Source of the DNA: Pseudomonadota bacterium
GTDB taxonomy: Bacteria; Pseudomonadota; Gammaproteobacteria; Burkholderiales; Burkholderiaceae_C
DNA: 64,000 nucleotides
Assembly: GCA_022566735.1 (NCBI GenBank)
Contig: JADFIG010000003.1
Location: 124,001-188,000, forward strand
Direction of reading: 5' to 3'
The notes under the pieces were generated by a model, which ran no database searches, was not told the DNA's origin, and saw only the letters and a list, made by a program, of their open reading frames with translations. This document shows positions 55,809 to 64,000 of this stretch, piece after piece. The stretch's first letter is position 1; each line of letters begins with the position of its first letter. The position numbers were made by a program, and so were the translations under genes.

Positions 55809-56750
55809 TCACTCGGCCGAACCCAGGCGCACCGTGCCCCGGCCCCACAGGCCCAGCGGCAGCGGCTGGCCCAGGTAGGCGCCGGTCTTGGCGGGCGCGT
55901 CGTAGCGCACATCGGGCTTGGCGGCGCGCTCGTACAGCGGCATCACCTTGGAGAGGTTCTGCTCGATCTCGTTGATGCGGGTGCTGCCCGACGGGTGGGT
56001 GGACATCCACTGCGGCGGTGCGCCCTTGGCCGCCGAGCTCATCTTGCGCCACAGGCTGATGCCGGCGCGCGGGTCGTAGCCGGCGCGCGCGGCCAGCTCC
56101 ATGCCGATCAGGTCGGCCTCGGACTCGTCTTCCCGGCTGAACTTGAGCGTCAGCAGCTGGCCGCCCATGTTCAGCAGCGAGTCGCCCAGCGCGCCCAGGC
56201 CGAAGAAGCCGGAGATCAGGTTGGCGCCCAGGCGGGTCGCGGCGCCCTTGCCCATGCGTTCGCGGGCGTGCTCGCGCAGGGCGTGGGCGATCTCGTGGCC
56301 CATGACCATGGCGACCTCGTCGTCGGTCAGCTGCAACTGGTCGAGGATGCCGGTGTAGAACGCGATCTTGCCGCCGGGCATGCAGAAGGCGTTGAGCTCT
56401 TTCGAGTTCAGCACCACGACCTGCCACTGCCACTGCCCGGCACGGCGGTTCCAGGGCAGGCTGTAGGGAATGATGCGCTTGGCGATCGCCCGCAGGCGAA
56501 CGACCTGCGGGTGGTTGTCCGGCAGCAAGGCGCGCTGGTTGCGGGCCTCCTGCACCAGTTGGCCGTACTGCTGCTGGGCGGCGGCCTCGACCTGCTCGGC
56601 CGGCACCAGGCGGGTGAAGCCCGACTGCGAGCCCACCTCGACACCTTCGCGGGCCTGCGCCAGCGGTGCGGCCAGCCCCAGGGCGGCGGCCAGGCACAGC
56701 GCCAGCCAAGTGGAGGACGGGGACGAAGACGGGCCGGACGGTCGGGTCAT
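55809..56750 (-). CDS. M48 family metalloprotease
   Basis: A 313-residue exported zinc protease. The signal peptide ends in AQA (about residue 33). The zinc site is HEIAH (GHEIAHALREH) with the third ligand in ESEADLIGMELAARAGYDP. It resembles the LoiP/BepA-like soluble M48 group rather than membrane HtpX. The C-terminal 60 residues contain MSTHPSGSTRINEIEQNL, also typical. No tetratricopeptide domain is present. The start at 56750 opens the signal peptide. Confidence 0.88.
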   Translation of the reverse strand: MTRPSGPSSSPSSTWLALCLAAALGLAAPLAQAREGVEVGSQSGFTRLVPAEQVEAAAQQQYGQLVQEARNQRALLPDNHPQVVRLRAIAKRIIPYSLPWNRRAGQWQWQVVVLNSKELNAFCMPGGKIAFYTGILDQLQLTDDEVAMVMGHEIAHALREHARERMGKGAATRLGANLISGFFGLGALGDSLLNMGGQLLTLKFSREDESEADLIGMELAARAGYDPRAGISLWRKMSSAAKGAPPQWMSTHPSGSTRINEIEQNLSKVMPLYERAAKPDVRYDAPAKTGAYLGQPLPLGLWGRGTVRLGSAE

Positions 56751-56861
56751 GGTGGTCGGGTCGATCAGGTCAGGGGCAGGGGCAAGGCGGCAGGAACAAG
56801 GAGGCTGGGCCATCGACGCAGCAGATGGGGTCAGGCGCCCCGCCTTCAATGCGTCAGCCCT

Positions 56862-58388
56862 TCAACGCGGCTCGGCGCCATCCAGCATACGCCGCACCGC
56901 AGGCAGCAGCATATAGGCCGGGAAAGACAGGAAAAACGTCAGCAGGAAGAAGGTCGCGTAGCCCATCTGCTCGACGCCCAGCCCCCCCGCCCAGCCCGCC
57001 ACCGCCCGCGAGAAGGCGAAGATGGACGACAGGATGGCGTACTCGGTGGTGGCGCGCTGCTTGCTGGTGATGCCCATCAGGAAGGCCATGAAGGCGCCGG
57101 TGCCCAGGCCGCCGGTGAAGCTCTCGATGGCGCTGGCCACGTAGACCACCGCCTGATAGTGAGCGCTCACCTGCATGCCAGGATCGGTGTGCGGCACCAG
57201 CCAGGCCGCCAGGGTGTAGCCCAGGTTGGAGGCGGCCTGCGCCAGGCCCAGCACCCACAGGCCCTTGAAGATGCCGGCGCGGTCCACGTACCAGCCGCCC
57301 GCCAGCCCGCCGGCGATCGACAGGCCCAGGCCCACGTTGACGCTGACCAGGCCGATCTGCGCCGGGGTGAAGCCGGCGTCCACCCAGAAGGGCTTGACCA
57401 TGAAGCCCATGGCCGCATCGCCCAGCTTGAACAGCAGGATGAACACGAGCACCGCGAGCATGCCGGGGCGTGCCAGCAGGCCGACCCAGGCGCCGAACAC
57501 CGGGCCGTCGGCCAGGGCCTGGGCGCGCGGGTGGCGGGCGGCAACCACCATCAGGCTGGCGCCCAGCAGCATCAGGCCCACGGGCACCGCGCCCTTGAAC
57601 CACCAGGTGCCGCTGACGGCCTGCACCGCCGTCCAGCCCGCGGCCTTCGCGCAAGGCCCCAGCACCGGCCACAGCAGGCCCGCCAGCACCAGGCCCAGGG
57701 CCAGCAACCACAGCGGCTGGGCCTTCAGGGCCGACCACTCGTCGGCCACGGCCCCTTCGGCACGCGGCGGCCGGGGCGGCTGCGCCGGCGCCATCAGCAC
57801 CATGGCGGCGTTGCCCAGCATCAGCAGCCCGCCCAGGCCGTAAGCCGCGGCCCAGGCCGGTTGCCCCGGCGTGCCCAGCCAGCCGGCGGCCACCAGCATG
57901 CCGCCCGCGGCCAGCATGCCCACGCGGTAGAAGCCGATGCGCAGGCCGTTGGCCACGCCGTACTGGTCTTTGCGCAGCAACTCGATGGTGTAGCCGTCGG
58001 TGGCGATGTCGTTGGTGGCCGACAGCACCGTGAAGGCCGCCAGCAGCACCCAGGGCCAGCTGGCGCCAGCGCTCAGGGCCTCGGGCTGCCAGGCCAGGGC
58101 GCCCAGCACGCCCGCCATGCCGACGTTGGCCGCGGCCATCCACAGGCGGTGGCCGCGCCAGGCATCGACCAGCGGGGCCCAGAGGAATTTGACCGTCCAC
58201 GCCAAACCCAGCAGGCTCAGCAGCCCGATTTCGGCCGTGCCCACGCCGGATTGCCTCATGTGCACCGGGAACAGGTCGAAAAACAGGCCCAGGGGCAGGC
58301 CCTCGGAGAAGTAGAGCAGCGCCACCCAGAACATCAGGCGGCGGTGGGCGGGAGGCCGCGGGGCGTCGGCAGGCGAGGTCGAAAACAT
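56862..58388 (-). CDS. AmpG-like MFS permease
   Basis: A 508-residue major-facilitator protein with about 12 to 14 hydrophobic segments. The N-terminus LYFSEGLPLGLFFDLFPVHMRQSGVGTAEIG and the ATNDIATDGYTIELL motif in the third to fourth helix match AmpG, which imports anhydro-muropeptides for wall recycling. No beta-lactamase genes are nearby. The ATG at 58388 is seven bases after TACAAT. Confidence 0.82.
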   Translation of the reverse strand: MFSTSPADAPRPPAHRRLMFWVALLYFSEGLPLGLFFDLFPVHMRQSGVGTAEIGLLSLLGLAWTVKFLWAPLVDAWRGHRLWMAAANVGMAGVLGALAWQPEALSAGASWPWVLLAAFTVLSATNDIATDGYTIELLRKDQYGVANGLRIGFYRVGMLAAGGMLVAAGWLGTPGQPAWAAAYGLGGLLMLGNAAMVLMAPAQPPRPPRAEGAVADEWSALKAQPLWLLALGLVLAGLLWPVLGPCAKAAGWTAVQAVSGTWWFKGAVPVGLMLLGASLMVVAARHPRAQALADGPVFGAWVGLLARPGMLAVLVFILLFKLGDAAMGFMVKPFWVDAGFTPAQIGLVSVNVGLGLSIAGGLAGGWYVDRAGIFKGLWVLGLAQAASNLGYTLAAWLVPHTDPGMQVSAHYQAVVYVASAIESFTGGLGTGAFMAFLMGITSKQRATTEYAILSSIFAFSRAVAGWAGGLGVEQMGYATFFLLTFFLSFPAYMLLPAVRRMLDGAEPR

Positions 58389-58395
58389 GGCATCG

Positions 58396-58401
58396 ATTGT
58401 A
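58396..58401 (-). promoter_or_regulatory. Probable -10 box for a near-leaderless ampG-like transcript
   Basis: TACAAT on the minus strand (58401-58396) is followed by CGATGCC and the ATG, so transcription should start at or next to the start codon. The arrangement repeats that of hemE. Confidence 0.45.
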
Positions 58402-58463
58402 GAAACCCTGCCGCCAACCTGAGAAAGGCCCGACGAAGGCGGACTTATTTGCACCTTTTGGCC

Positions 58464-58490
58464 TCATCCATTCGGACAAGATGCCGATAT
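58464..58490 (+). promoter_or_regulatory. Possible flagellar sigma28 promoter of the chemoreceptor gene
   Basis: GCCGATAT at 58483-58490 matches seven of eight bases of the sigma28 (FliA) -10 box GCCGATAA. At the expected distance upstream lies TCAT (58464-58467), a poor match to TAAA. Chemoreceptor genes are classic FliA targets. Confidence 0.4.
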
Positions 58491-58548
58491 CCCACATGGC
58501 CGGTGAAGGCAGGTGCCCCTGTCTCCGCCCCATCTCGCAGGAGTCAAG

Positions 58549-60438
58549 ATGAACTTTCGCACCAAAATCTGGATGCTGCCCATCAGCGCAGCTGCTGTCT
58601 TCGTGGTCGGTGTCAGCATCAGCTTCGTGGTGGGCAACCGCACGTCGGGCGTGCTCAGCCACCTGCGCGACGTCGACAACCCGCACATGGCCCATGTCCA
58701 GACGCTGGACCGCAGCTCCGAGCAGTTGCGCCTGACGCTGCAGACCGCCGCCGTGGAAGGCGATGTCGCCAAGCTCAAGGACACCGAGGCCATGGTCAGC
58801 GCCGCGCAGGACGCCGTGGCCCAGATGCGCAAGCTGCCCGAGAAAACCGCGATCGCCGAGGCCCTGGGCACGGCCTTCAACGACTACCAGACCTCCGCCA
58901 TCGGCGCCACCCGCGCCCTGCTGACCCAGCAGCCCCCCGGCGACCAGGTCGGCAAGATGCAGTCCTCCCTGGCCACGCTGCAAAAGCTGCTCGACGAGCA
59001 CAAGGCCGCCGCCAAGGCTGCCATCGACGAGGCCCAGACCTCCGCCACCAACGGCGTGGACACCAACCTGTGGGTGACCGTGCTGACCGGCGTGATCGTG
59101 CTGGGCGTGCTGGGCGCGGCCTCCGCGGCCGTCCTCAGCTCGGTGTGGAAGGACCTGGGCGACGAGCCCGCCGTGCTGCGCGACATGGTCAGCCGCATCG
59201 CCGACGGCCACCTCGACGTGCAATTGGAGCAGCGCGCCGGCGACACCCAGTCGCTGCGGGCCTCGGTGGCCGCGATGACGCACAAGCTGCGCGACACCAT
59301 CAGCGTGATCCGCCTGGCCACCGATTCCATTTCGACGGCCTCGTCCGAGATCGCCACCGGCAACCAGGACCTCTCCAGCCGCACCGAGCACACCGCCTCG
59401 AACCTGCAGCAGACCGCCAGCTCCATGGAGCAGCTGACCGGCACCGTGCGCCAGAGCGCCGACGCCGCCCGCCAGGCCAACCAGCTGGCCTCGGGTGCCG
59501 CCACCGCGGCCCAGCGCGGCGAGCACATCGTCTCGCAGGTCGTGGCCAACATGTCCGAGATCGATGGCGCCAGCCGCAAGATCACCGACATCATCACCGT
59601 GATCGACGGCATCGCCTTCCAGACCAACATCCTGGCGCTGAACGCGGCGGTGGAAGCCGCCCGGGCCGGTGAGCAGGGCCGTGGCTTCGCCGTGGTGGCC
59701 GGCGAGGTGCGCACCCTGGCGCAACGCTCGGCCAACGCCGCCAAGGAAATCAAGACCCTGATCAATGCCTCCAGCGAGAAGGTGGAGTCGGGCTCGAAGC
59801 TGGTGCAGGACGCCGGCTCCTCGATGGTGGAGATCCTGACCAGCGTGCAGCGCGTGTCGGACATCATCGGCGAGATCAGCGCCGCCTCGACCGAGCAGAG
59901 CCAGGGCATCGGCTCGGTCAACCAGTCGGTGACCCAACTCGACCAGATGACGCAGCAGAACGCCGCGCTGGTGGAAGAGTCCGCCGCCGCCGCCGAAAGC
60001 CTGAAGGAGCAGGCCGCCCGCCTGGCCGCTGCCGTCGCCGCCTTCAAGCTGGGCCAGCACCGCGGTCACGCCGAGCCGGTGCTGCACAACGCCCCGGCCA
60101 GCCAGGAGGTCCCGAAGGCAGCGCCCTCGGTCACCCCCTCGTCCGCCCTGGCCAAGGCCCCGGTGAGCGCCAGGCCGGCCACCTCGGCCGCCACCTCGGT
60201 CATGGCCGACAGCAAGCCGCACGAGGCCAAGCCGGTCGAGGCCGCCAAGCCTGCAACCCCGGCTGCAACCCCGACCGCCACAGCCCGCCGCAGCAGCCTG
60301 CCGACGCCCATCGCGGCCGCCGCCAAGGCCCCCCTGTTGAAGCCTGCCGTGGCCGGTGCCGCAGCCACCACGGTGGCCAGCGCCGCCAGCTTCACCCCGG
60401 CCAGCACGGCCGACGATGGCGACTGGGAAACCTTCTGA
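58549..60438 (+). CDS. Methyl-accepting chemotaxis protein with CheR-docking tail
   Basis: A 629-residue chemoreceptor. Membrane helices are at about 9-30 and 180-205, with a four-helix-type periplasmic sensor between them. A HAMP region leads into the signalling domain, whose tip reads [50 protein letters not shown] long Ala/Pro linker (about 505-620) separates it from the last residues DGDWETF. Its end, DWETF, matches the NWETF tail that binds CheR in E. coli receptors. AGGAG precedes the ATG by five bases. Confidence 0.95.
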   Translation: MNFRTKIWMLPISAAAVFVVGVSISFVVGNRTSGVLSHLRDVDNPHMAHVQTLDRSSEQLRLTLQTAAVEGDVAKLKDTEAMVSAAQDAVAQMRKLPEKTAIAEALGTAFNDYQTSAIGATRALLTQQPPGDQVGKMQSSLATLQKLLDEHKAAAKAAIDEAQTSATNGVDTNLWVTVLTGVIVLGVLGAASAAVLSSVWKDLGDEPAVLRDMVSRIADGHLDVQLEQRAGDTQSLRASVAAMTHKLRDTISVIRLATDSISTASSEIATGNQDLSSRTEHTASNLQQTASSMEQLTGTVRQSADAARQANQLASGAATAAQRGEHIVSQVVANMSEIDGASRKITDIITVIDGIAFQTNILALNAAVEAARAGEQGRGFAVVAGEVRTLAQRSANAAKEIKTLINASSEKVESGSKLVQDAGSSMVEILTSVQRVSDIIGEISAASTEQSQGIGSVNQSVTQLDQMTQQNAALVEESAAAAESLKEQAARLAAAVAAFKLGQHRGHAEPVLHNAPASQEVPKAAPSVTPSSALAKAPVSARPATSAATSVMADSKPHEAKPVEAAKPATPAATPTATARRSSLPTPIAAAAKAPLLKPAVAGAAATTVASAASFTPASTADDGDWETF

Positions 60439-60489
60439 GCCCCACCTGAGCCGGCCCGGCTGAGACCCGGACGCCCCGCACGTCTCCCG

Positions 60490-60546
60490 CACGGTCCGCG
60501 ACACCCCTGCCTTCGCAGCAGGCGGTGCGCGGACCGTGTTGCTTTT
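60490..60546 (+). terminator. Terminator after the chemoreceptor gene
   Basis: CACGGTCCGCG (60490-60500) pairs with CGCGGACCGTG (60528-60538) in a perfect 11-bp stem around a smaller GC-rich hairpin, followed by TTGCTTTTG. This accounts for most of the 212-bp spacer between 60438 and 60651. Confidence 0.75.
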
Positions 60547-60650
60547 GCCGCGTGGCGCCGCCGCGCCGGTGTCGCGTCCGACCGACGCTCCGCACGCGAC
60601 CGAATTCGCCATGGGCCAAATGGCCGACCCCGATGGGATGAACGCCGCGA

Positions 60651-61538
60651 ATGGGTGATACGCTGCCAGCCCACCGACCCCGAGCCGTTGCCGCCGTGCC
60701 GCCCCTGTCCACCCCGTCGCCCCTGCGGTTCGCCGCCAACCTGTCCTGGCTGTACACCGACCTGCCCTTCCTGGACCGGTTCGCGGCGGCCGCCCGCGAC
60801 GGGTTCACAGGCGTGGAGTGCCTCTTCCCGCACGAACACCCGCTGCCCGAGATCCAGGCCCGCCTGCGCGACCTGGGCCTGAGCCTGGTGCTGTTCAACG
60901 CCGAACCCGGCGACTGGGCCGCCGGCGAACGTGGCCTGGCCTGCCTGGACGGCCGCGAAGACGACTTCCGCCGCAGCACCGTGGCCGCGCTGGCGCGCGC
61001 CTGCGCCCTGGACTGCCCGCGGGTGCACATCATGGCCGGCGTGCCGGAGGCGGTGGCAACCGGCACCGCCCCGGCGCAGGCCTGGGAACGCTGCGCCGAA
61101 CGCCTGGCCTGGGCGGCCGAACAGGCCCGCGCCCATGGCCGCACCCTGACCATCGAGCCCATCAACCCGCGCGACATGCCCGGCTACCTGCTGAGCCGCC
61201 AGGACCAGGCCCACGCGCTGGTGCAGCGCATCGGCTCCCCCCACTTGCGCGTGCAGATGGACCTCTACCATTGCCAGATCGCCGAGGGCGATGTCACCAT
61301 GCGCCTGCGGCAGTGGTTGCCCACCGGCCAGGTCGCCCACCTGCAGATCGCGGGCGTGCCCGACCGCAGCGAGCCCGACCAGGGCGAACTCGACCACGCC
61401 TGGCTGTTCGACGAACTGCGCCGGCTGGGCTGGCAAGGCTGGATCGGCTGCGAGTACCGGCCTCGCGCCACCCCCCGTCCCGACGCCCCCGGCGCAGCCA
61501 CCACGCAGGGGCTGGGCTGGATGCGGCCATCCACATGA
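60651..61538 (+). CDS. hyi: Hydroxypyruvate isomerase family protein
   Basis: A TIM-barrel isomerase/epimerase of the AP-endonuclease-2 superfamily, 295 residues from this ATG. The Hyi pattern includes LRFAANLSWLYTDLPFLDRFAAAARDGFTGVEC, LTIEPINPRDMPGYLL, VQMDLYHCQIAEGD and GWIGCEYRP. It may interconvert hydroxypyruvate and tartronate semialdehyde in glyoxylate metabolism. Homologues start near LRFAANL, so the GTG at 60696 (280 residues) is also possible. Its stop is 14 bp before the next gene. Confidence 0.85.
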   Translation: MGDTLPAHRPRAVAAVPPLSTPSPLRFAANLSWLYTDLPFLDRFAAAARDGFTGVECLFPHEHPLPEIQARLRDLGLSLVLFNAEPGDWAAGERGLACLDGREDDFRRSTVAALARACALDCPRVHIMAGVPEAVATGTAPAQAWERCAERLAWAAEQARAHGRTLTIEPINPRDMPGYLLSRQDQAHALVQRIGSPHLRVQMDLYHCQIAEGDVTMRLRQWLPTGQVAHLQIAGVPDRSEPDQGELDHAWLFDELRRLGWQGWIGCEYRPRATPRPDAPGAATTQGLGWMRPST

Positions 61539-61552
61539 AAGGAGTACACGTC

Positions 61553-62431
61553 ATGCTGGTTGATTTCCCCGCCACGGTCCGCACCCGCGATGGGCTGGAC
61601 CTGGCCACCCGCCACTGGCCCCTGGCCGGTGCGCGCCCCGCGCCCTGCGTGGCCGTGATCGTCCATGGCCTGGGCGAGCACAGCGGGCGCTACGAACACG
61701 TCGCCGCCTACCTCAACCAGCAAGGCTGGGCCGCCGTCAGCTACGACCACCGCGGCCACGGCCGCTCGCCCGGCAAGCGCGGCGCGCTGCACGCCAGCGA
61801 CGACCTGCTGCACGACCTGGCCGCCGTCATCGACGCCACGCGCACCGCCTACCCGGACCGGCCGCTGCTGCTGGTCGGCCACAGCCTGGGCGGCGCCATC
61901 GCCGCCCGCTTCGTCTCTGCCCTGGCCCGCCCGGCCGAAGGCCCGGACAGCGCGCCCTGGTCGCGCCCGGTGACGGCGCTGGTGCTGTCCTCGCCGGCCC
62001 TGGCCATCCCCATCAGCGCGGTGCAGAAGGCCTTGCTGGCCACGGTGGGCCAGCTCACGCCCGACGTGGCGGTGGGCAACGGGCTCAAGCCGGCATGGAT
62101 CTGCCACAACCCGGCCACGGTGGCGGCCTACCAGGCCGACCCGCTGGTCCACGACCGCGTCACCGGCCGCCTCACCGCCTGGCTGCTGCAAGCTGGCGAA
62201 ACCGTGCGCCAGCGCGCGTCCGCCTGGGCCACCCCGACCCTCATCATGTGGGGCGGCGAGGACCGCTGCGTGCAGCCGCAAGGCTCGGCCGATTTCGCCG
62301 CCAGCGCGCCGTCCGGCATCGTCACCCACCACCCCTGGCCGACGCTGTCGCACGAGATCTTCAACGAGGTCGAACAGGCCGAGGTGCTGGCCGTGATGGG
62401 CGACTGGCTCAAGCGCGTGTTCGGGGGCTGA
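61553..62431 (+). CDS. Alpha/beta hydrolase, monoacylglycerol-lipase-like
   Basis: A 292-residue serine hydrolase of the Hydrolase_4 group. The oxyanion region is VHGLGEHSGRYEHVAAYL, the nucleophile is in GHSLGGAIAARF, the acid is in WGGEDRCVQ and the histidine is in PTLSHEIFNE. AGGAG eight bases ahead of the ATG at 61553 is better than the ATG at 61535 that overlaps the hyi stop. It probably acts on lipids or small esters. Confidence 0.88.
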   Translation: MLVDFPATVRTRDGLDLATRHWPLAGARPAPCVAVIVHGLGEHSGRYEHVAAYLNQQGWAAVSYDHRGHGRSPGKRGALHASDDLLHDLAAVIDATRTAYPDRPLLLVGHSLGGAIAARFVSALARPAEGPDSAPWSRPVTALVLSSPALAIPISAVQKALLATVGQLTPDVAVGNGLKPAWICHNPATVAAYQADPLVHDRVTGRLTAWLLQAGETVRQRASAWATPTLIMWGGEDRCVQPQGSADFAASAPSGIVTHHPWPTLSHEIFNEVEQAEVLAVMGDWLKRVFGG

Positions 62432-62513
62432 CACCGCCGAGGCCGCCGACCGCACCGCGACACGGTTTTGGAGGATGATGTCGGGTTTCCCGCCCCGCAC
62501 CTCCAGACCCACC

Positions 62514-63071
62514 ATGGCCATCAAAGCCACCATCCACAAAGCCCAGCTGCAGCTGGCCGACATGGACCGCAACGTCTATGCCGACATCGCCGTCACCATC
62601 GCGCGCCACCCGTCCGAGAACGACGAGCGCATGATGGTCCGCGTCCTGGCCCTGGCCCTGGGCTGGCCCGCCGACACCTCGGAAGGCACCCTCGAGTTCG
62701 CCAAGGACATGTGGGAGCCCGACGAGCCCGCGCTGTGGCACAAGAACTTCTCCGACGAGATCCTGCACTGGGTGGAAGTCGGCCAGCCCGACGACAAGCG
62801 CCTGATGAAGGCCTCGGGCCGCGCCCGCCGCGTCTCGCTCTACGCCTTCCAGAGCAGCACGCCGGTGTGGTGGAGCGGCATCGCCACCAAGCTCACGCGC
62901 GCCAGCAACCTGCACATCTGGCAGATCCCGCACGAGCAAAGCCAGGCCCTGGCCAAGCTGGCCCAGCGCAGCATGCAGCTGCAAATCACCGTGCAGGATG
63001 GCACCGTGTGGGTCAACGACGGCAGCGAGTCGCTGGAGATCACGCCGCAGCGCCTGATGGGCGAGGACTGA
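62514..63071 (+). CDS. yaeQ: YaeQ family protein
   Basis: A 185-residue protein with the PD-(D/E)XK-nuclease-like fold described for YaeQ. The opening AIKATIHKAQLQLADMDRNVYAD and the blocks HPSENDERMMVRVLALAL, ILHWVEVGQPDDKRLMKASGRA and MQLQITVQDGTVWVND are characteristic. Its role is not settled; in E. coli it was found as a suppressor linked to RfaH. An upstream in-frame ATG at 62475 lacks support. Confidence 0.93.
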   Translation: MAIKATIHKAQLQLADMDRNVYADIAVTIARHPSENDERMMVRVLALALGWPADTSEGTLEFAKDMWEPDEPALWHKNFSDEILHWVEVGQPDDKRLMKASGRARRVSLYAFQSSTPVWWSGIATKLTRASNLHIWQIPHEQSQALAKLAQRSMQLQITVQDGTVWVNDGSESLEITPQRLMGED

Positions 63072-63145
63072 GGCGGCTGGCTTGGCTCAAGTCGCCGCTG
63101 AAACCTCCGATATCCAACGCTGATCGACCTCGAAAGGCGCTCGCC

Positions 63146-63973
63146 GTGTCCGCACCCATCGCCATCCCCCCGCATGGCCCGAGTGGCTTCCCGAAGGAAT
63201 TCGTGCCCCTCGAAGGGTCAGCCAACGACTGCCTGGACTGCGGTCGGGGTGCGCGCGTCGGCTTCGACTTCGAGTACGCATTCCAGCCCATCGTGAACGT
63301 CGAGACCGGCGTCGTCTTCGCGCACGAGGCGCTGGTGCGAGGGCCTGGCGGCGAAAGCGCGGCTTCTGTGCTGGCCCAGGTGACCGAAGACAACCGCTAC
63401 CGGTTCGACCAGGCCTGTCGCGTCAAGGCCATCAAGGGGGCGGCCGAGCTGGGGATCACCGAGCACGTCTCCATCAACTTCCTGCCCAACGCCATCTACA
63501 AGCCAGAGCTGTGCATCCGCACCACGCTGGCCGCAGCCAAGGCCCATGGCTTTCCCGTCGAGCGGATCATTTTCGAGGTGACCGAGGGCGAGCGCGTCGA
63601 TGACGGCCCCTGGTTCGCCCAGATCCTGCGCGAGTACAAGCGCATTGGCTTCAAGACCGCGATTGACGACTTCGGCGCAGGTTACGCCGGGCTGCGGCTG
63701 CTGGTGGACTTCCAGCCCGACCTGATCAAGATCGACATGGACCTGATCAGGGGCGTAGCGGCGTCGGCGCCGCGGCAGGCCGTGATCAAGCACCTCACCC
63801 GCTTGTGCGAAGACATGCGCATCGAGGTGATCGCCGAGGGCGTGGAGACCCCCTCGGAGCGAGATTTCCTCCTCGACGTCGGCATCCAGCTGATGCAGGG
63901 ATACTTGTTTGCCAAGCCGGCCTTCAAAGCGCGGGCCGCCGTGAACACGGCCCATCTGAAGCCAGCCCGCTGA
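63146..63973 (+). CDS. EAL domain-containing cyclic-di-GMP phosphodiesterase
   Basis: A 275-residue stand-alone EAL protein. The catalytic residues are present: AHEALVRG (EAL), the NFLPNAIY (Asn), FEVTEGE, IDDFGAGYAGL, IKIDMDLIRG (Lys), EGVET (Glu) and QGYLFAKP. It therefore looks active. The N-terminal 50 residues have two cysteines (CLDCG) and no known sensor domain. A GTG start has AAAGG eight bases upstream. It ends 27 bp before the window does. Confidence 0.9.
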   Translation: MSAPIAIPPHGPSGFPKEFVPLEGSANDCLDCGRGARVGFDFEYAFQPIVNVETGVVFAHEALVRGPGGESAASVLAQVTEDNRYRFDQACRVKAIKGAAELGITEHVSINFLPNAIYKPELCIRTTLAAAKAHGFPVERIIFEVTEGERVDDGPWFAQILREYKRIGFKTAIDDFGAGYAGLRLLVDFQPDLIKIDMDLIRGVAASAPRQAVIKHLTRLCEDMRIEVIAEGVETPSERDFLLDVGIQLMQGYLFAKPAFKARAAVNTAHLKPAR

Positions 63974-64000
63974 GGCGCCAGACCACTCACACGCCAGAGG

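Overview
The window is chromosomal DNA from a GC-rich Gram-negative bacterium, most likely a betaproteobacterium of the order Burkholderiales. The grounds are gene content and layout: an atpIBEFHAGDC operon, an mreBCD-mrdA-rodA wall-elongation operon facing gatCAB, a diiron Coq7 for ubiquinone synthesis, a long variant of initiation factor IF-1, and several families common in that order (DUF2917, DUF4124, DUF5666, DUF6701/MshQ). I placed it from protein sequence alone, without a search. Coding density is very high and both strands are used. I saw no rRNA, tRNA, CRISPR array, complete insertion sequence or prophage.

Layout. 1-8.9 kb (minus): the end of ilvA and the complete F1Fo ATP synthase operon with a clear sigma70-type promoter and a terminator. 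9.1-16.0 kb (plus): a compact run of a GNAT-like protein, a GH3-family acyl-acid amido synthetase, a second GNAT protein and a three-part ABC exporter (HlyD-type lipoprotein, ATPase, ABC-2 permease). 16.0-19.7 kb: a solitary MshQ/DUF6701 protein and small unrecognised ORFs. 19.7-28.6 kb: a condensation-fold acyltransferase, hemE, an EamA permease, rlpA, a PcaC-PcaD fusion, rep helicase, an intergenic region with an orphan minus-strand terminator, and an OsmC protein. 28.6-35.4 kb (minus): coq7, then rodA, mrdA, mreD, mreC and mreB. 35.7-39.1 kb (plus): gatCAB. 39.1-42.8 kb: a possible redox/gas-sensing set (unrecognised protein, PNPOx-GAF-winged-helix-like protein, divergent hemerythrin) and a family-25 glycosyltransferase. 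42.8-46.6 kb: a DUF4124 protein, pyrE, xth, a His-tailed EamA permease and infA. 46.7-47.4 kb: remnants of a divergent AraC regulator and DJ-1/PfpI gene pair, facing each other across a deletion. 47.4-54.2 kb: a P-type ATPase, a DUF5666 lipoprotein, a small His/Lys/Ala-rich secreted protein, an MBL hydrolase, an FUSC-type membrane protein and a DUF2917 protein. 54.4-64 kb: a MocR-type regulator with a direct-repeat operator, an M48 protease, an AmpG-like permease, a chemoreceptor with a CheR-docking tail, hyi, an alpha/beta hydrolase, yaeQ and an EAL phosphodiesterase.

Most genes are housekeeping (energy, wall elongation, tRNA-Gln/Asn amidation, haem, pyrimidine, DNA repair). The locus with the best claim to an undescribed function is the GH3/GNAT/ABC-exporter run at 9.1-16.0 kb, which reads like a pathway that makes an acyl-amide and exports it. 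Other points of interest are the small-RNA candidate beside rep, the AraC/DJ-1 deletion scar, the perfect DnaA box between mreB and gatC, and the hemerythrin/PNPOx-GAF cluster.
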